Below, one piece after another: positions 28,561 to 39,183 of a DNA stretch of 64,000 nt (positions are counted from its first letter, which is position 1; every line of letters starts with the position of its first letter). The translations under genes and the position numbers were made by a program. The notes under the pieces were generated by a model. That model did not search any database. It was not told the origin of the DNA and saw only the letters and a list, made by a program, of their open reading frames with translations. Location: the NCBI RefSeq assembly GCF_005047655.1, contig NZ_SUKF01000002.1, positions 542,153-606,152 of the forward strand, written 5' to 3'. The stretch is from Sinimarinibacterium arenosum. GTDB taxonomy: Bacteria; Pseudomonadota; Gammaproteobacteria; Nevskiales; Nevskiaceae.

Positions 28561-29634
28561 CTACTCGATCCTGACCGGCATCCGCCGTGCACCCCAGGTC
28601 CCGGCCGGGCCGTCGAACACGCCAGGGATGCGGTGATTGCAGTGATTGCAGCAGCCGTCGTCGGTGAGTCCGTATTCGCCGATTTCGTAGGCGTCGCGTT
28701 CGATCAGCAGCGCTTGGCATTGCGGGCAGTAGGTGCTGCCACCTTCACGGTCATGCACGTTGCCGGTGTAGACGTAGTGCAGTCCGTGCTCCATCGCGAT
28801 CTTGCGGGCACGGGCGAGCGTCGACGGCGGGGTCGGTGACGCATCGCGCATCTTGTAGTCGGGATGAAACGCGGTGAAGTGCAGCGGCACGTCGGGGCCG
28901 AGCTTGTCGGCGATCCAGCGGCACTGGCTCTCCAGCTCCGCATCACTGTCGTTCTGCCCCGGAATCAGAAGCGTGGTGATTTCGAGCCAGACATTGGTGT
29001 CGTGCTTGATGTACTGCAGCGTGTCGAGCACCGCGCCGAGTTCCGCGCCGCAGACGTGTTTGTAGAAACGTTCGTTGAACGCCTTGAGGTCCACGTTCGC
29101 GGCGTCCATGTGCGCGTAGAACTCGCGGCGCGCATCCGGGCTGATGTAACCGGCGGTGACGGCAACCGGACGGATGCCGAGTTCGCGCGCGGCGTCGGCA
29201 CAATCCACCGCGTATTCGAGAAAGATCACCGGATCGTTGTAGGTGAAGGCGATGCTGCGGCAACCGAGACGCTGGGCCGTCTGCGCAAGCTGCTCGGGGC
29301 TGGCGCGGCCGGACATCAGATCGGTCTGCCGCGCCTTGGAGATGTCCCAGTTCTGACAGAACTTGCAGGCCAGGTTGCAGCCGGCGGTACCGAACGACAG
29401 CACGCTGGAGCCGGGCAGGAAATGATTCAGCGGTTTCTTCTCGATCGGATCGACACAGAAACCACTGGAGCGGCCGTAGGAATACAGCCACATCTGATCC
29501 TGCTCACGGCCACGCACGAAGCACAACCCGCGCTGGCCTTCGTGCAGTCGGCATTCGCGCGGGCAAAGGTCACACTGCAGACGGCCATCGGGTAGCAGCT
29601 GCCAGTAGCGGCCGGGTACCGTATTGATGTCCAT
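28561..29634 (-). CDS. amrS: AmmeMemoRadiSam system radical SAM enzyme
   Basis: This 357-residue radical SAM protein is of the pyruvate formate-lyase-activase-like group. The SAM-cluster motif is CNLACKFC (C86, C90, C93). Extra cysteines flank it: CDLCPREC at 21-28 near the N terminus, and CPQC and CCNHC near the C terminus, which probably hold further clusters or zinc. The ATG at 29634 is 58 bases from the divergent Memo-like gene, and the AMMECR1-like gene follows that. The trio is a recognised but functionally unexplained gene set found across bacteria and archaea. Confidence 0.92.
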   Translation of the reverse strand: MDINTVPGRYWQLLPDGRLQCDLCPRECRLHEGQRGLCFVRGREQDQMWLYSYGRSSGFCVDPIEKKPLNHFLPGSSVLSFGTAGCNLACKFCQNWDISKARQTDLMSGRASPEQLAQTAQRLGCRSIAFTYNDPVIFLEYAVDCADAARELGIRPVAVTAGYISPDARREFYAHMDAANVDLKAFNERFYKHVCGAELGAVLDTLQYIKHDTNVWLEITTLLIPGQNDSDAELESQCRWIADKLGPDVPLHFTAFHPDYKMRDASPTPPSTLARARKIAMEHGLHYVYTGNVHDREGGSTYCPQCQALLIERDAYEIGEYGLTDDGCCNHCNHRIPGVFDGPAGTWGARRMPVRIE

Positions 29635-29692
29635 GGGCTATAAATGTGGACGGGTCCTTGCAACTCAAGAAAGCAGCCGCATTTTTCGAGTC

Positions 29693-30466
29693 ATGGAAAC
29701 ACGATCACCCGCCGTTGCCGGACTGTTCTACCCCGCCGCTCCCGAAGCGTTGCGGCAGGAAGTAGACGGCTATCTGTCTGCGGCGGACGCTCCGACGGGC
29801 ATCGCACCGCATGCACTGATCGTTCCGCATGCCGGCTACCGCCATTCGGCTGCCGTCGCTGCCACGGCATATGCCCTGCTGCGCGGCCACCGCTACTCCC
29901 GCGTTGTCCTGATCGGCCCGGCACATCGTGTCGCCTTTCGTGGCATCGCGCTGCCGAGTGTCGAGCATTTCGACACGCCGTTGGGCAGCACGACGCTCGA
30001 CACGGATCTGATCGGCCGTCTGGCGACACTGCCGGATGTTGTCCTGCGCGACGACGCCCATGCGCTTGAACATTGTCTCGAGGTACAGCTTCCCTTCCTG
30101 CAGGTACTGCTGCCGGAATTCCTGCTGGTTCCCGCGGTCATTGGCGCTGCATCGCCACAGGCGGTCGAGTCTTTTCTCGACGCCGCCATCGACGCCGATA
30201 CGCTGGTCGTCGTCAGCACCGATCTTTCGCACTTCCACGACGATGCAACAGCGCGGCGCATTGACCGCCACACGGTCGCGCGCATCGAGTCACTCGCAAC
30301 CGATTTGGACGGAAACGAAGCCTGCGGCGCGATGGCGCTGAATGGTTTTCTGCGCTATGCCGCCGGCCGCCACTGGCGCGTGGCACGGCTGGACGTGCGC
30401 AACTCCGGCGATACCGGCGGCGACTACAGCCGCGTGGTGGGCTATGGCAGCTTTGTCGTCGCCTGA
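29693..30466 (+). CDS. amrB: AmmeMemoRadiSam system protein B (MEMO1-like)
   Basis: This 257-residue protein is homologous to human MEMO1, a non-haem-dioxygenase-like fold that binds a metal. Typical stretches are RSPAVAGLFYPA at the start, LIVPHAGYRHSAAVAATAYALL, LIGPAHRV, HALEHCLEVQLPFLQ and VVVSTDLSHFH. The histidines in these stretches and the cysteine in HCLE are the expected metal-site residues. The ATG at 29693 begins the family match; an upstream in-frame start has no resemblance. Its stop lies four bases before the AMMECR1-like gene, so the two form an operon, divergent from amrS. Confidence 0.92.
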   Translation: METRSPAVAGLFYPAAPEALRQEVDGYLSAADAPTGIAPHALIVPHAGYRHSAAVAATAYALLRGHRYSRVVLIGPAHRVAFRGIALPSVEHFDTPLGSTTLDTDLIGRLATLPDVVLRDDAHALEHCLEVQLPFLQVLLPEFLLVPAVIGAASPQAVESFLDAAIDADTLVVVSTDLSHFHDDATARRIDRHTVARIESLATDLDGNEACGAMALNGFLRYAAGRHWRVARLDVRNSGDTGGDYSRVVGYGSFVVA

Positions 30467-30470
30467 ACAC

Positions 30471-31046
30471 ATGACCGAATCCGCGCACGAATACACGATC
30501 GAACAGCGCCGCACGCTGCTGCAGCATGCGCGCGCCAGCATCCGTCACGGGCTCGACGCGGGTGGACCCTTGCTCGAAAGACCCACTCCGACCGACGCGG
30601 CGTTGTTGATACCCCGCGCCAGCTTCGTGACGCTGCACCGTGAAGCACGGCTGCGCGGCTGCATCGGCGAACTCGAAGCGCGATACCCGCTGATCGAAAG
30701 TGTGGCCCACAACGCCTGGGCCGCCGCCTTCAACGACCCGCGCTTTCCGCCGCTGCAGGACGCCGAATTCGCGAGCCTCGACATCCATATCTCGGTGCTC
30801 TCGCCGTCGACGCCGATTGATGCCGACAGTGAGTCGGCCTTGCTGGCCGCGTTGCGGCCGGGCATCGACGGCATCGTGCTGCAACAGGGTTCTCGACGCA
30901 GCACCTTTCTGCCCCAGGTCTGGGAGCAGATCCCCAGTCCTGCCGCATTTCTGCAGCAGCTGCGGCTCAAGGCCGGCCTGCCGGCACACTACGACCCGGG
31001 CGCCAGCTACCTGCGCTACACCGTCGAGGCTTTTGGCGCGGAGTGA
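30471..31046 (+). CDS. amrA: AmmeMemoRadiSam system protein A (AMMECR1-like)
   Basis: This 191-residue AMMECR1-domain protein contains the invariant LRGCIGELEA (here RLRGCIGELEARYPLIE) and AFNDPRFPPLQDAEF, followed by DIHISVLSP. Both stretches are hallmarks of the family. The biochemical role is unknown. In other genomes it is often fused or adjacent to the Memo and radical SAM partners, exactly as here. It starts four bases after the amrB stop. Confidence 0.92.
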   Translation: MTESAHEYTIEQRRTLLQHARASIRHGLDAGGPLLERPTPTDAALLIPRASFVTLHREARLRGCIGELEARYPLIESVAHNAWAAAFNDPRFPPLQDAEFASLDIHISVLSPSTPIDADSESALLAALRPGIDGIVLQQGSRRSTFLPQVWEQIPSPAAFLQQLRLKAGLPAHYDPGASYLRYTVEAFGAE

Positions 31047-31098
31047 CCCTGCGGTATCCGGCGATCCCATCCTTGACCTTGATTCCCCGAGGCCAGCC

Positions 31099-31132
31099 AC
31101 CGGGTGAGCAGGCTGTGATCTGCCCACCCGGT
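31099..31132. terminator. hairpin between convergent amrA and phosphoesterase genes
   Basis: A 13-bp stem with one mismatch (ACCGGGTGAGCAG / CTGCCCACCCGGT) and an 8-base loop sits in the 105-base gap between two convergent stops. There is no T-tract, so terminator function is likely only by position. Confidence 0.4.
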
Positions 31133-31151
31133 CGTTCCGGAATGCAGCGGA

Positions 31152-32558
31152 TTACTTCGGTGGCGTGTAGCCGGCGTCCAGCGCGGCCTGCACCAGCTGC
31201 TGCCACTCTTCGAGATGCTCGACGTGGCGCTTCTGCACCTCGGCATAACGCTCCTTCGAAAAGCTCGTCTGCGCCGCTGACAGCTGCGCCGAACACGCCA
31301 GTCCATACGATGCATCGTCCGGCACATCGAACGCCGGGGCATCCGTGTTGGGCGGAGAGCTGAAGTCCAGCACTTCCGCGAAGTTCATCGAGGTCGTGCC
31401 GCGCGCACCCAATGGTGCAAAACCGAAGCGCCACGCAATCATGTTCAGGATCGAATTCGGGTCCAGCTGGCGCTTTTCGATATGACCCCGACGTGCCCGC
31501 GGTCCGAGCACGACGCAGGGCACGCGGAAGCCGAGGCGGCCGTCGTTTCCGGTTGCTTTGAATTCTTCGTAGCTGACCGGCGCGAGCGGCGGCACTACGT
31601 GGTCATAGAACCCGCCCCACTCGTCGTAGTTGATGATGAACAGCGTCTTCTCCCACTTAGGACTGGTGCGCAGGGCGTCATAGACGGTGTTCATCAGCAC
31701 CTGACCCTTGCGGATGTCCGCCATCGGATGATCGTCGTTGGACGTTCCCGCGCCTTCTCCGAGCATCGACGGGTCAATGTACGTGACGTCCGCCAGATCG
31801 CCGTTCTTGGCATCCGTCAGAAAGCGATCGAACGGCAGGATGTTCTCGACGCCGGGGTTGTGCCCGCCGAACTCCAGGCTGACCAGCGCCCAGCCGGCGA
31901 GATCGCCGTAGTAATAGCGGCCCGTGCGCCCCACACTCTTCAACGCATCCCATACCGTGGCCTGCGAAAAGAAGGTGATGTCGTTGGTGATCTTGTCGGT
32001 CTGGCCGGCATGCATGTAGTAGCGGTTCGGCTGGGTCGGACCAAGGATGCCGCTGAAGTAGCGATCGCACAGCGTCCAGTTCTCGACCACGCCCTTGAAG
32101 AACGGCAGGCTGTCGGCGGTGTAGTAGCCGATCGGGAAACGGTCGCCGACCGGCTGGGTCAGCAGGAAGCCATCCATCTTGCCGTCGTTGAGATGGGTCC
32201 GCCCGCCGTTGTAGCTGTGTGAAGGATCGGCGTTTGCACAGCCTTGGAAGTCGGGCGCCAGATCGTAGGTACTCTGGGCATTGCCGTCGCTGTCGAGCAG
32301 CGTAAGGTTCGGGCGCATTACGTCCGCACCGGGCACCCAGCTGAAGTAGTGATCGAACGAGCGGTTCTCCATCATCAGCACCACGATGTGATCAATGCCG
32401 GAGTCTTCCGGGTTCGGCAGAACCGACGCCTTTTCGCTCTCGGCGGAGCCGGAGCTGTCACAGGCCGCCAGTCCCGCAACACCCGCCGACGCAGCAATGC
32501 CAGCCAACAGTTTGCGACGGATGGGATCGACGGTTTTTTTCGAATCTTGCGAGGCCAC
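31152..32558 (-). CDS. phospholipase C / acid phosphatase-like phosphoesterase, Tat lipoprotein
   Basis: This ~468-residue member of the phosphoesterase family includes phospholipase C and AcpA-type acid phosphatase. Hallmarks are MMENRSFDHYFSW near the N terminus, HLNDGKMDGF, RYFSGILGPTQPNRYYMHAG and NYDEWGGFYDHVVPP, which carry metal and nucleophile residues. The N terminus has RRKLL and a Cys after a hydrophobic stretch (GLAAC, C33), suggesting a Tat-exported lipoprotein. The GTG at 32558 has GGAAG seven bases upstream and gives a compact signal peptide. A TTG at 32591 would also be in frame. The substrate (phospholipid or phosphate monoester) is not determined. Confidence 0.85.
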   Translation of the reverse strand: MASQDSKKTVDPIRRKLLAGIAASAGVAGLAACDSSGSAESEKASVLPNPEDSGIDHIVVLMMENRSFDHYFSWVPGADVMRPNLTLLDSDGNAQSTYDLAPDFQGCANADPSHSYNGGRTHLNDGKMDGFLLTQPVGDRFPIGYYTADSLPFFKGVVENWTLCDRYFSGILGPTQPNRYYMHAGQTDKITNDITFFSQATVWDALKSVGRTGRYYYGDLAGWALVSLEFGGHNPGVENILPFDRFLTDAKNGDLADVTYIDPSMLGEGAGTSNDDHPMADIRKGQVLMNTVYDALRTSPKWEKTLFIINYDEWGGFYDHVVPPLAPVSYEEFKATGNDGRLGFRVPCVVLGPRARRGHIEKRQLDPNSILNMIAWRFGFAPLGARGTTSMNFAEVLDFSSPPNTDAPAFDVPDDASYGLACSAQLSAAQTSFSKERYAEVQKRHVEHLEEWQQLVQAALDAGYTPPK

Positions 32559-32767
32559 GACTGCACTTCCAGAAGGTTGGTGAACCCTCAAGATTAGGCA
32601 GTCCGTGTTACACGCCCTCGAAGTCGGACATCCCCATGGCGCAGGGAAGCGTCATCCGGCATCGTCTCGACATGCAGGCGCCTTCGCACGAAGTCATCGG
32701 TGAAATACCTGACATGGCGCAATCAACGCGTGGTCCGAATCAGCGGGAACCACAGCGCCTGATGCAA

Positions 32768-32800
32768 AGAAGCCGGGCGGCTTCGGCGCGCCCGGCTTCT
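32768..32800 (-). terminator. intrinsic terminator of the esterase-monooxygenase operon
   Basis: A perfect 12-bp stem (AGAAGCCGGGCG / CGCCCGGCTTCT) with a 9-base loop ends in CTTCTTT on the minus strand, ten bases past the esterase stop. The rest of 32559-32809 is intergenic without features. Confidence 0.75.
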
Positions 32801-32809
32801 TGGTCGGCC

Positions 32810-33979
32810 TCAGCGGGTCTGCTGATAGACCGTCGCCTCGAACTCCAGGAACAGCGGCAGCGCCTTGATATCGGCAAACGGCAGGATCTGCGTCATCAGC
32901 ACGCCGGCAATGCCTGAACTGGGGTCGATCCAGTAGTAGGAGTTGGCCAGACCGGCCCACATCAGGCTGCCAGCGGAGCGGCCCGTCGGCAGTGGCTTGG
33001 TGTTGATCAGGAATCCAAGTCCCCATTTATGCGGGATGCCGGGCGGCATCGGCATGTCGTTGGTGAACATCGGGTTTGCGCTCTTGAGCGACGGCACATC
33101 CAGATCGCCGATCTGATTGCTCGACATCTGCTCGACCGTCTCGGGCTTCAGGATCTGCTGGCCGTCGAGTGAGCCGCCATTGAGCAGCATGCGCACAAAC
33201 TTGAGGTAGTCACCCACGGTGCCGTAAAGCCCGCCGCCGCCCATGTCGAACTCCGGCTCCTGCGGCACTTCCAGCTCCAGCGGTGCCAGTCCGCCATCCG
33301 GCAGGCGCGCGTGAATCGTTGCCAGTCGCGCACGCATGTCATCGCGCAACTTGAACGCCGTGTCGTTCATGCCGAGTGGCCCGAGCACGTTCTCACTCAG
33401 GTACTCACCCAGCCTCTGGCCGCTCGCAGCCTCAACCAGACGGCCGACCCAGTCGGTGCTGACGCCGTAGGACCATTGCTCGCCCGGATCGAACAACAGC
33501 GGCAGACGGATGCTGTCCAGCGCGCAGGTGATGAAGCCCGGCGCCCCGGTGGCGGCCTGAAAGCGCTGCACGTCTTCGCTGAGAAACTCGTAGCTGAAGC
33601 CGGCAGTGTGGGTCAGCAGATGACGCAGCGTCACCGGCTGCTTCGGCGCGCGCAGCTGCGGCTTGCCGTCGGCATCGAAGCCTTCGATGACCTTCACGTC
33701 CGCCAGTTCCGGCAGCCAGGTGGATGCCGGGCTGTCGAGATCCAGCTTGCCCTGCTCGACCAGCTGCATTGCCGCAACCGAAGTCAGCGCCTTGGTCATC
33801 GACGCAATCAGGCCCACCGTGTCGGCGTCCATCGACGCGCCGGCTCCCACAACGCGCTCACCGAACGCGCCTTCGTACAGGGTGCCATTGCGGTCCGTGA
33901 CCATGGCCACGACACCGGGCACCCCGTTGGCGCCGACCGCACGCTGCAACACGCTATCCAGCGCCTGTTTGATCGTCAT
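32810..33979 (-). CDS. class C beta-lactamase-fold serine hydrolase (esterase)
   Basis: This 389-residue protein is of the EstB/beta-lactamase class C family. The nucleophile motif SxxK is SMTK (S60, K63), followed by HTAGFSYEF and the YxS/N-type motif at Y171 (WSYGVSTDWVG). No signal peptide is seen, so it should be cytoplasmic, favouring an esterase role over beta-lactam resistance. GAGGAG lies upstream of the ATG at 33979. It is 85 bases downstream of the Baeyer-Villiger monooxygenase gene on the same strand. A monooxygenase that makes esters followed by a hydrolase that opens them is a sensible pair, but that is inference. Confidence 0.85.
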   Translation of the reverse strand: MTIKQALDSVLQRAVGANGVPGVVAMVTDRNGTLYEGAFGERVVGAGASMDADTVGLIASMTKALTSVAAMQLVEQGKLDLDSPASTWLPELADVKVIEGFDADGKPQLRAPKQPVTLRHLLTHTAGFSYEFLSEDVQRFQAATGAPGFITCALDSIRLPLLFDPGEQWSYGVSTDWVGRLVEAASGQRLGEYLSENVLGPLGMNDTAFKLRDDMRARLATIHARLPDGGLAPLELEVPQEPEFDMGGGGLYGTVGDYLKFVRMLLNGGSLDGQQILKPETVEQMSSNQIGDLDVPSLKSANPMFTNDMPMPPGIPHKWGLGFLINTKPLPTGRSAGSLMWAGLANSYYWIDPSSGIAGVLMTQILPFADIKALPLFLEFEATVYQQTR

Positions 33980-34064
33980 GCTGTGTTCTCCTCGCTGATG
34001 CACCCGAACCCACCGCTGCGGCAAGAAGCCACAGCAGGCGGGGCCGGAAAATCGCCTGTGTCGT

Positions 34065-35555
<1,491 letters not shown>

Positions 35556-35812
35556 GCCTGATTCTCCTCATTTCTGTGTGCCACATCGTCTAAGTATGTC
35601 GCTGCCAGTCGATGTGGAACATGACATTTTGAGACAGAAGCGAAAGATAGTCGCATGTGGCCGTAATCGAGTTTACCCAGGTACTGCGCCGCTTCGGAGC
35701 ACTGATACGCCACCCTCCGATTTCGTGCGCCCCGCCGCGCGCACGCTTCACAGACCGCGATCTGCAGCTGCCTATGTGCCGCCATGTGAAGTCGACGTAT
35801 GCTGCACCCGCA

Positions 35813-37447
35813 ATGCTGATCCTGAAAAAAATCTCCGGCCTGATGCTGATGCTGTTGTGCATCAGTGCGCTGCCATGCGCCGCGGCACAGAACTGCACGA
35901 GCTGTCATGTCGCCCAGAAGTCCGGCTTCTCCACTGCGCACGCCGCCATCGCGGAGCAGTGCACGCAGTGCCACGCGGGCAACGCCGAGGGCACGACACA
36001 AGCGCAGGCGCACACCGGGCTGATCGCCTTCCCCGGCAATCTCGACACTGCGGCGCGCGCCTGCGGCGGCTGCCATGTCGAAGAGGTCGCTGCGGTCACG
36101 AAGAGTCTGATGCATACCGGGGCCCGCCTGATCGCAACCACGCGCAAGACTTTCGGCGAGCCTGCACACAATCCCGGACACAACACGCTCAGCGAGCTGG
36201 CGCAGTCTCCGGCCGACAGCCTGTTGCGCAAGCAGTGCGCCAGCTGCCATCTGGGACAGAACAAGACAGTTCATCAACTGGATGCGACGCATGATCGTGG
36301 GGGCGGCTGCCTTGCGTGCCATATCAATCAGCAGTCGAAGTCATCGCATCCGGCCCTGACCGCAACGGTCAGCGACGCGCGCTGCTTCGGCTGCCATTCA
36401 CGTTCAGGGCGGATCTCGCTGAGCTACGCCGGCCTGGCCGAGATCATTCCGCCGCCAGAAGGCGCAGACCAACAACACCCGCCCGCGCAGCTTGAAGACG
36501 GACGCACGGTCGAGATCCTCAGCGCGGACCGCCACCATGCCGGCGGCATGGCCTGCATCGACTGCCATACCGCCAGAGACGTGATGGGGCTCGGCGCCGC
36601 GTCACCGTCAACCGGTGCACACAAGACCATCGACATCCGCTGCGTCGACTGCCATCAGATCACCCGCAGCATCACGGCTGAACAGTGGCCTGCGGCCTAC
36701 CGCAAGCTGCGGGTGCAAGTTCCGTTCAAGACCGATGCACGGACCCGCTTTGCGCTGAGCACCAACGGCACGCCGTTGTGGAACATCGAGCTCGACAGCG
36801 CTGGAGGCGCACGACTGCACCGCAAGGACGGCCAGGGCGTCTTGCCGATTCCGCCGTATCGCGCCGAGGACCATCCGCTGGCGAAGCAGCATGCGCGGCT
36901 GGACTGCTCCAGCTGCCACGCCAACTGGGCGCCGCAATGCTACGGCTGCCACCTCAGCTATGACGAATCGGAACAGCAGTACGACCATATGCTCGGAAAA
37001 ATGACGCCCGGGCGCTGGAATGAACAGCGCGCCGACACGCGCAATGCCTTGCCGCCACTTGGCGTTGATGCCGACGGCAAGATCGTGGTCGTCGTTCCGG
37101 GCATGATCATGGACGTGACCCATCCGGCCTGGGAACAGCCGCTTTTCCTGCGGCGCTTTGCTGCGCTGGAACCGCACACGACCGGTGCCGCACGCAGCTG
37201 CGCCTCGTGCCACCGCTCATCGATCGCACTCGGCCTGGGCCAGGGTCTGCTACGCAAGGATGGCGAACGGTGGCAATTCAAGCCGGCGCTGCCGCCGCTG
37301 CAGGACGGGCTCCCAGCTGACGCCTGGACGCGGCTCGATGGCGCCGCGACGCCACCGGTGACTGACGCTGTGCGTCCGTTTTCGCGGAAAGAAATTGAAC
37401 GCATTCTGGCGGCGCCACTACCGCCGGAATCATTGACGGCCCGCTAA
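35813..37447 (+). CDS. periplasmic multihaem cytochrome c with 11 CxxCH sites
   Basis: This 544-residue exported cytochrome has a signal peptide (LMLMLLCISALPCAAA, residues 11-26) and eleven CxxCH haem motifs by my count, eight in the first ~300 residues and three after a ~90-residue haem-free insert. Two motifs near the C-terminal third are close together (CSSCH...APQCYGCH). No CxxCK or long-spaced haem site was seen. It points towards the sulfur-type molybdoenzyme operon and converges on its last gene with a 43-base gap, so it is not co-transcribed with it but may exchange electrons with it. The ATG at 35813 is chosen for the signal peptide; its ribosome-binding site is weak. Confidence 0.85.
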   Translation: MLILKKISGLMLMLLCISALPCAAAQNCTSCHVAQKSGFSTAHAAIAEQCTQCHAGNAEGTTQAQAHTGLIAFPGNLDTAARACGGCHVEEVAAVTKSLMHTGARLIATTRKTFGEPAHNPGHNTLSELAQSPADSLLRKQCASCHLGQNKTVHQLDATHDRGGGCLACHINQQSKSSHPALTATVSDARCFGCHSRSGRISLSYAGLAEIIPPPEGADQQHPPAQLEDGRTVEILSADRHHAGGMACIDCHTARDVMGLGAASPSTGAHKTIDIRCVDCHQITRSITAEQWPAAYRKLRVQVPFKTDARTRFALSTNGTPLWNIELDSAGGARLHRKDGQGVLPIPPYRAEDHPLAKQHARLDCSSCHANWAPQCYGCHLSYDESEQQYDHMLGKMTPGRWNEQRADTRNALPPLGVDADGKIVVVVPGMIMDVTHPAWEQPLFLRRFAALEPHTTGAARSCASCHRSSIALGLGQGLLRKDGERWQFKPALPPLQDGLPADAWTRLDGAATPPVTDAVRPFSRKEIERILAAPLPPESLTAR

Positions 37448-37490
37448 GCGATATATCGCGATTCTGGCGTGGCCAAAGACAGCCGTGAGT

Positions 37491-38156
37491 TCAGCAACCT
37501 TCAGACGCTGCCGGCTTATTCCGCTGCCTTTCTTGCTGCTTCACCGGCGGCGTGTACGCCGGAACCGGCGCTTCGACCGGCGCCGCTGCAGGCGCTGGCG
37601 CAGCAACCGGCGAAGCCTGCGCGATCTGCCCACCCCCAACAAAGTGGCAGGCAATCGCATGCTGCTCGGAGACACGCGGGAACTCACCGTCGGCCAACAC
37701 CGGCTGCACGTCCGGATTCAGCACATGCTCGCTCCAGTAGTTGTAGCCGCCCAGCAACAGGCTGGCGTCATGTCCGCCCGCCAGACGCAACAACACCGCC
37801 GCCTGCGCCGCGACTTCGGACCCCTGCGAATAGATCACGAGGCGCCGATCCTTCGGCAGCGACTTCAGCGTCTCCGGCATGACCAGCTCGCTGACTGAAA
37901 GATTGCGTGCGCCCTCGATATGGCCGGTGGAAAAATCCTCAGCGGAGCGCACATCGATCAAGGCGAAGTCCTTCTTGCCTTCGATGATCCAGCGCGCGAG
38001 GTCTTCGGCGGTGACACGATCATCCTTGCGTGCGACGGCCTGGGCCACCTGATCGAAGCTCTGCCCCTGCGCGCTGGGCGCGCGGTCGCCGCAGGCGGTG
38101 ACGCTCAGCGCAGCGAGCAGACTCAGCGGCAAGCGCTTGCATACATTCTTGAACAT
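37491..38156 (-). CDS. rhodanese-like lipoprotein lacking the catalytic cysteine
   Basis: This 221-residue protein has a lipoprotein signal (LAALSVTAC, lipidated C22) and a rhodanese fold (DFALIDVRSAEDFSTGHIEGARN then RLVIYSQGSEVAAQAA). The active-site loop should begin with Cys; here it is Ser110 (YSQGSE), so ordinary sulfurtransferase chemistry at that site is lost. After residue ~170 the chain becomes Pro/Ala-rich and ends KPAASEGC, with a C-terminal cysteine like that of the YeeE/YedE protein of the same operon. GTGGAGG precedes the ATG at 38156. It is last in the operon, 22 bases after the NrfD-like gene. Confidence 0.85.
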   Translation of the reverse strand: MFKNVCKRLPLSLLAALSVTACGDRAPSAQGQSFDQVAQAVARKDDRVTAEDLARWIIEGKKDFALIDVRSAEDFSTGHIEGARNLSVSELVMPETLKSLPKDRRLVIYSQGSEVAAQAAVLLRLAGGHDASLLLGGYNYWSEHVLNPDVQPVLADGEFPRVSEQHAIACHFVGGGQIAQASPVAAPAPAAAPVEAPVPAYTPPVKQQERQRNKPAASEGC

Positions 38157-38178
38157 GGCTTCGGCCTCCACGGGCAGA

Positions 38179-39174
38179 TCAGCGCAGCCGCTCGAGCAGC
38201 TGCGGATTGAATTCGGATTCGTAGTTGATCCAGGTCGTCTCCTGCCCCAGATCGACGGCAATCACGCGGAGTGCGTAACCGCCCGCCAGCACCAGCACCG
38301 GCGCGAGCACCGCGGCGCTGCGCATCAGGCCGCGCAGCTCGAAGGTTTCCAGCAGCAGCGGAATCAGCAGACCCACGGCAACGAAGGCGCCCCAGAACAC
38401 CATGGTGTAGCTGCCGCCGAGCAGCTTTTCGGCCGCCTCCAACTGCGGACGCGCACCGGTACTGAGGTTGATCAGCATCAGCGCCACCACCAGCATTTCC
38501 GCGACGATCAGACCAATGTCGATCCGGGTAAACAGCTGCCGCTCGCTGTGCTGGCGTGCAATCAGCGCCGTCAGTGCCGCGCCTGTCGAAAGCCCGGAGA
38601 CCAGGAACAAGGGCCCCAGCAAGCCGGTGTTCCAGAACGGCCGCGCGCTGAAGGCACTGAGCAGGATGCCGGTGTAGACGCCCAGACCCACGGCGATCGG
38701 CAGTGCCATCCACGCAATCGGGCGCCGGTAGGTCTCCATCAGGTTCAGCAGCTGCGGCAACAGCGGAACGCGTTCGGTGTACGACACCACCATTGGGTAC
38801 CCCTTGCGCAGGGTCGACAGAATCTGCAGCACGCTGACCGGATAAAACAGCACCAGAATCCACGCGCCGTACGACATCGGCGAGGTCGGCTGGAACGTGG
38901 TGTAGAAGCGCCACACAAAGAGTTTGTGCGACAGATCCAGGAACAGCGTGGTCATGCCCAGCGACAGCACGATAGGCCCGAGCAGCGCCAGTCCGTTTGC
39001 CGCGAACGGCGCCTCCCTGTCCTTGTTCAATACCTGCATCAAGGCCGAGAAGAACATGATGCCGGCAGTCAGGCCGCCGAAGAACAGGTAGACCGAGATC
39101 TGCCAGTTCCAGACTTCCAGCACCGGATCTATGTGCGGATTGCTGCGCGCGGTGATCAGAATTTCCTCGAGCAT
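38179..39174 (-). CDS. NrfD/PsrC-family membrane quinone subunit
   Basis: This 331-residue integral membrane protein has about eight or nine helices. The N terminus is typical of polysulfide-reductase-type anchors (NWQISVYLFFGGLTAGIMFFSA), followed by FLDLSHKLFVWRFYTTFQPTSPMSYGAW, characteristic of PsrC/NrfD. It should exchange electrons between the quinone pool and the FeS subunit encoded nine bases upstream. It has no haem ligands. Co-transcribed with the molybdoenzyme genes. Confidence 0.9.
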   Translation of the reverse strand: MLEEILITARSNPHIDPVLEVWNWQISVYLFFGGLTAGIMFFSALMQVLNKDREAPFAANGLALLGPIVLSLGMTTLFLDLSHKLFVWRFYTTFQPTSPMSYGAWILVLFYPVSVLQILSTLRKGYPMVVSYTERVPLLPQLLNLMETYRRPIAWMALPIAVGLGVYTGILLSAFSARPFWNTGLLGPLFLVSGLSTGAALTALIARQHSERQLFTRIDIGLIVAEMLVVALMLINLSTGARPQLEAAEKLLGGSYTMVFWGAFVAVGLLIPLLLETFELRGLMRSAAVLAPVLVLAGGYALRVIAVDLGQETTWINYESEFNPQLLERLR

Positions 39175-39183
39175 GGCCGCGCC

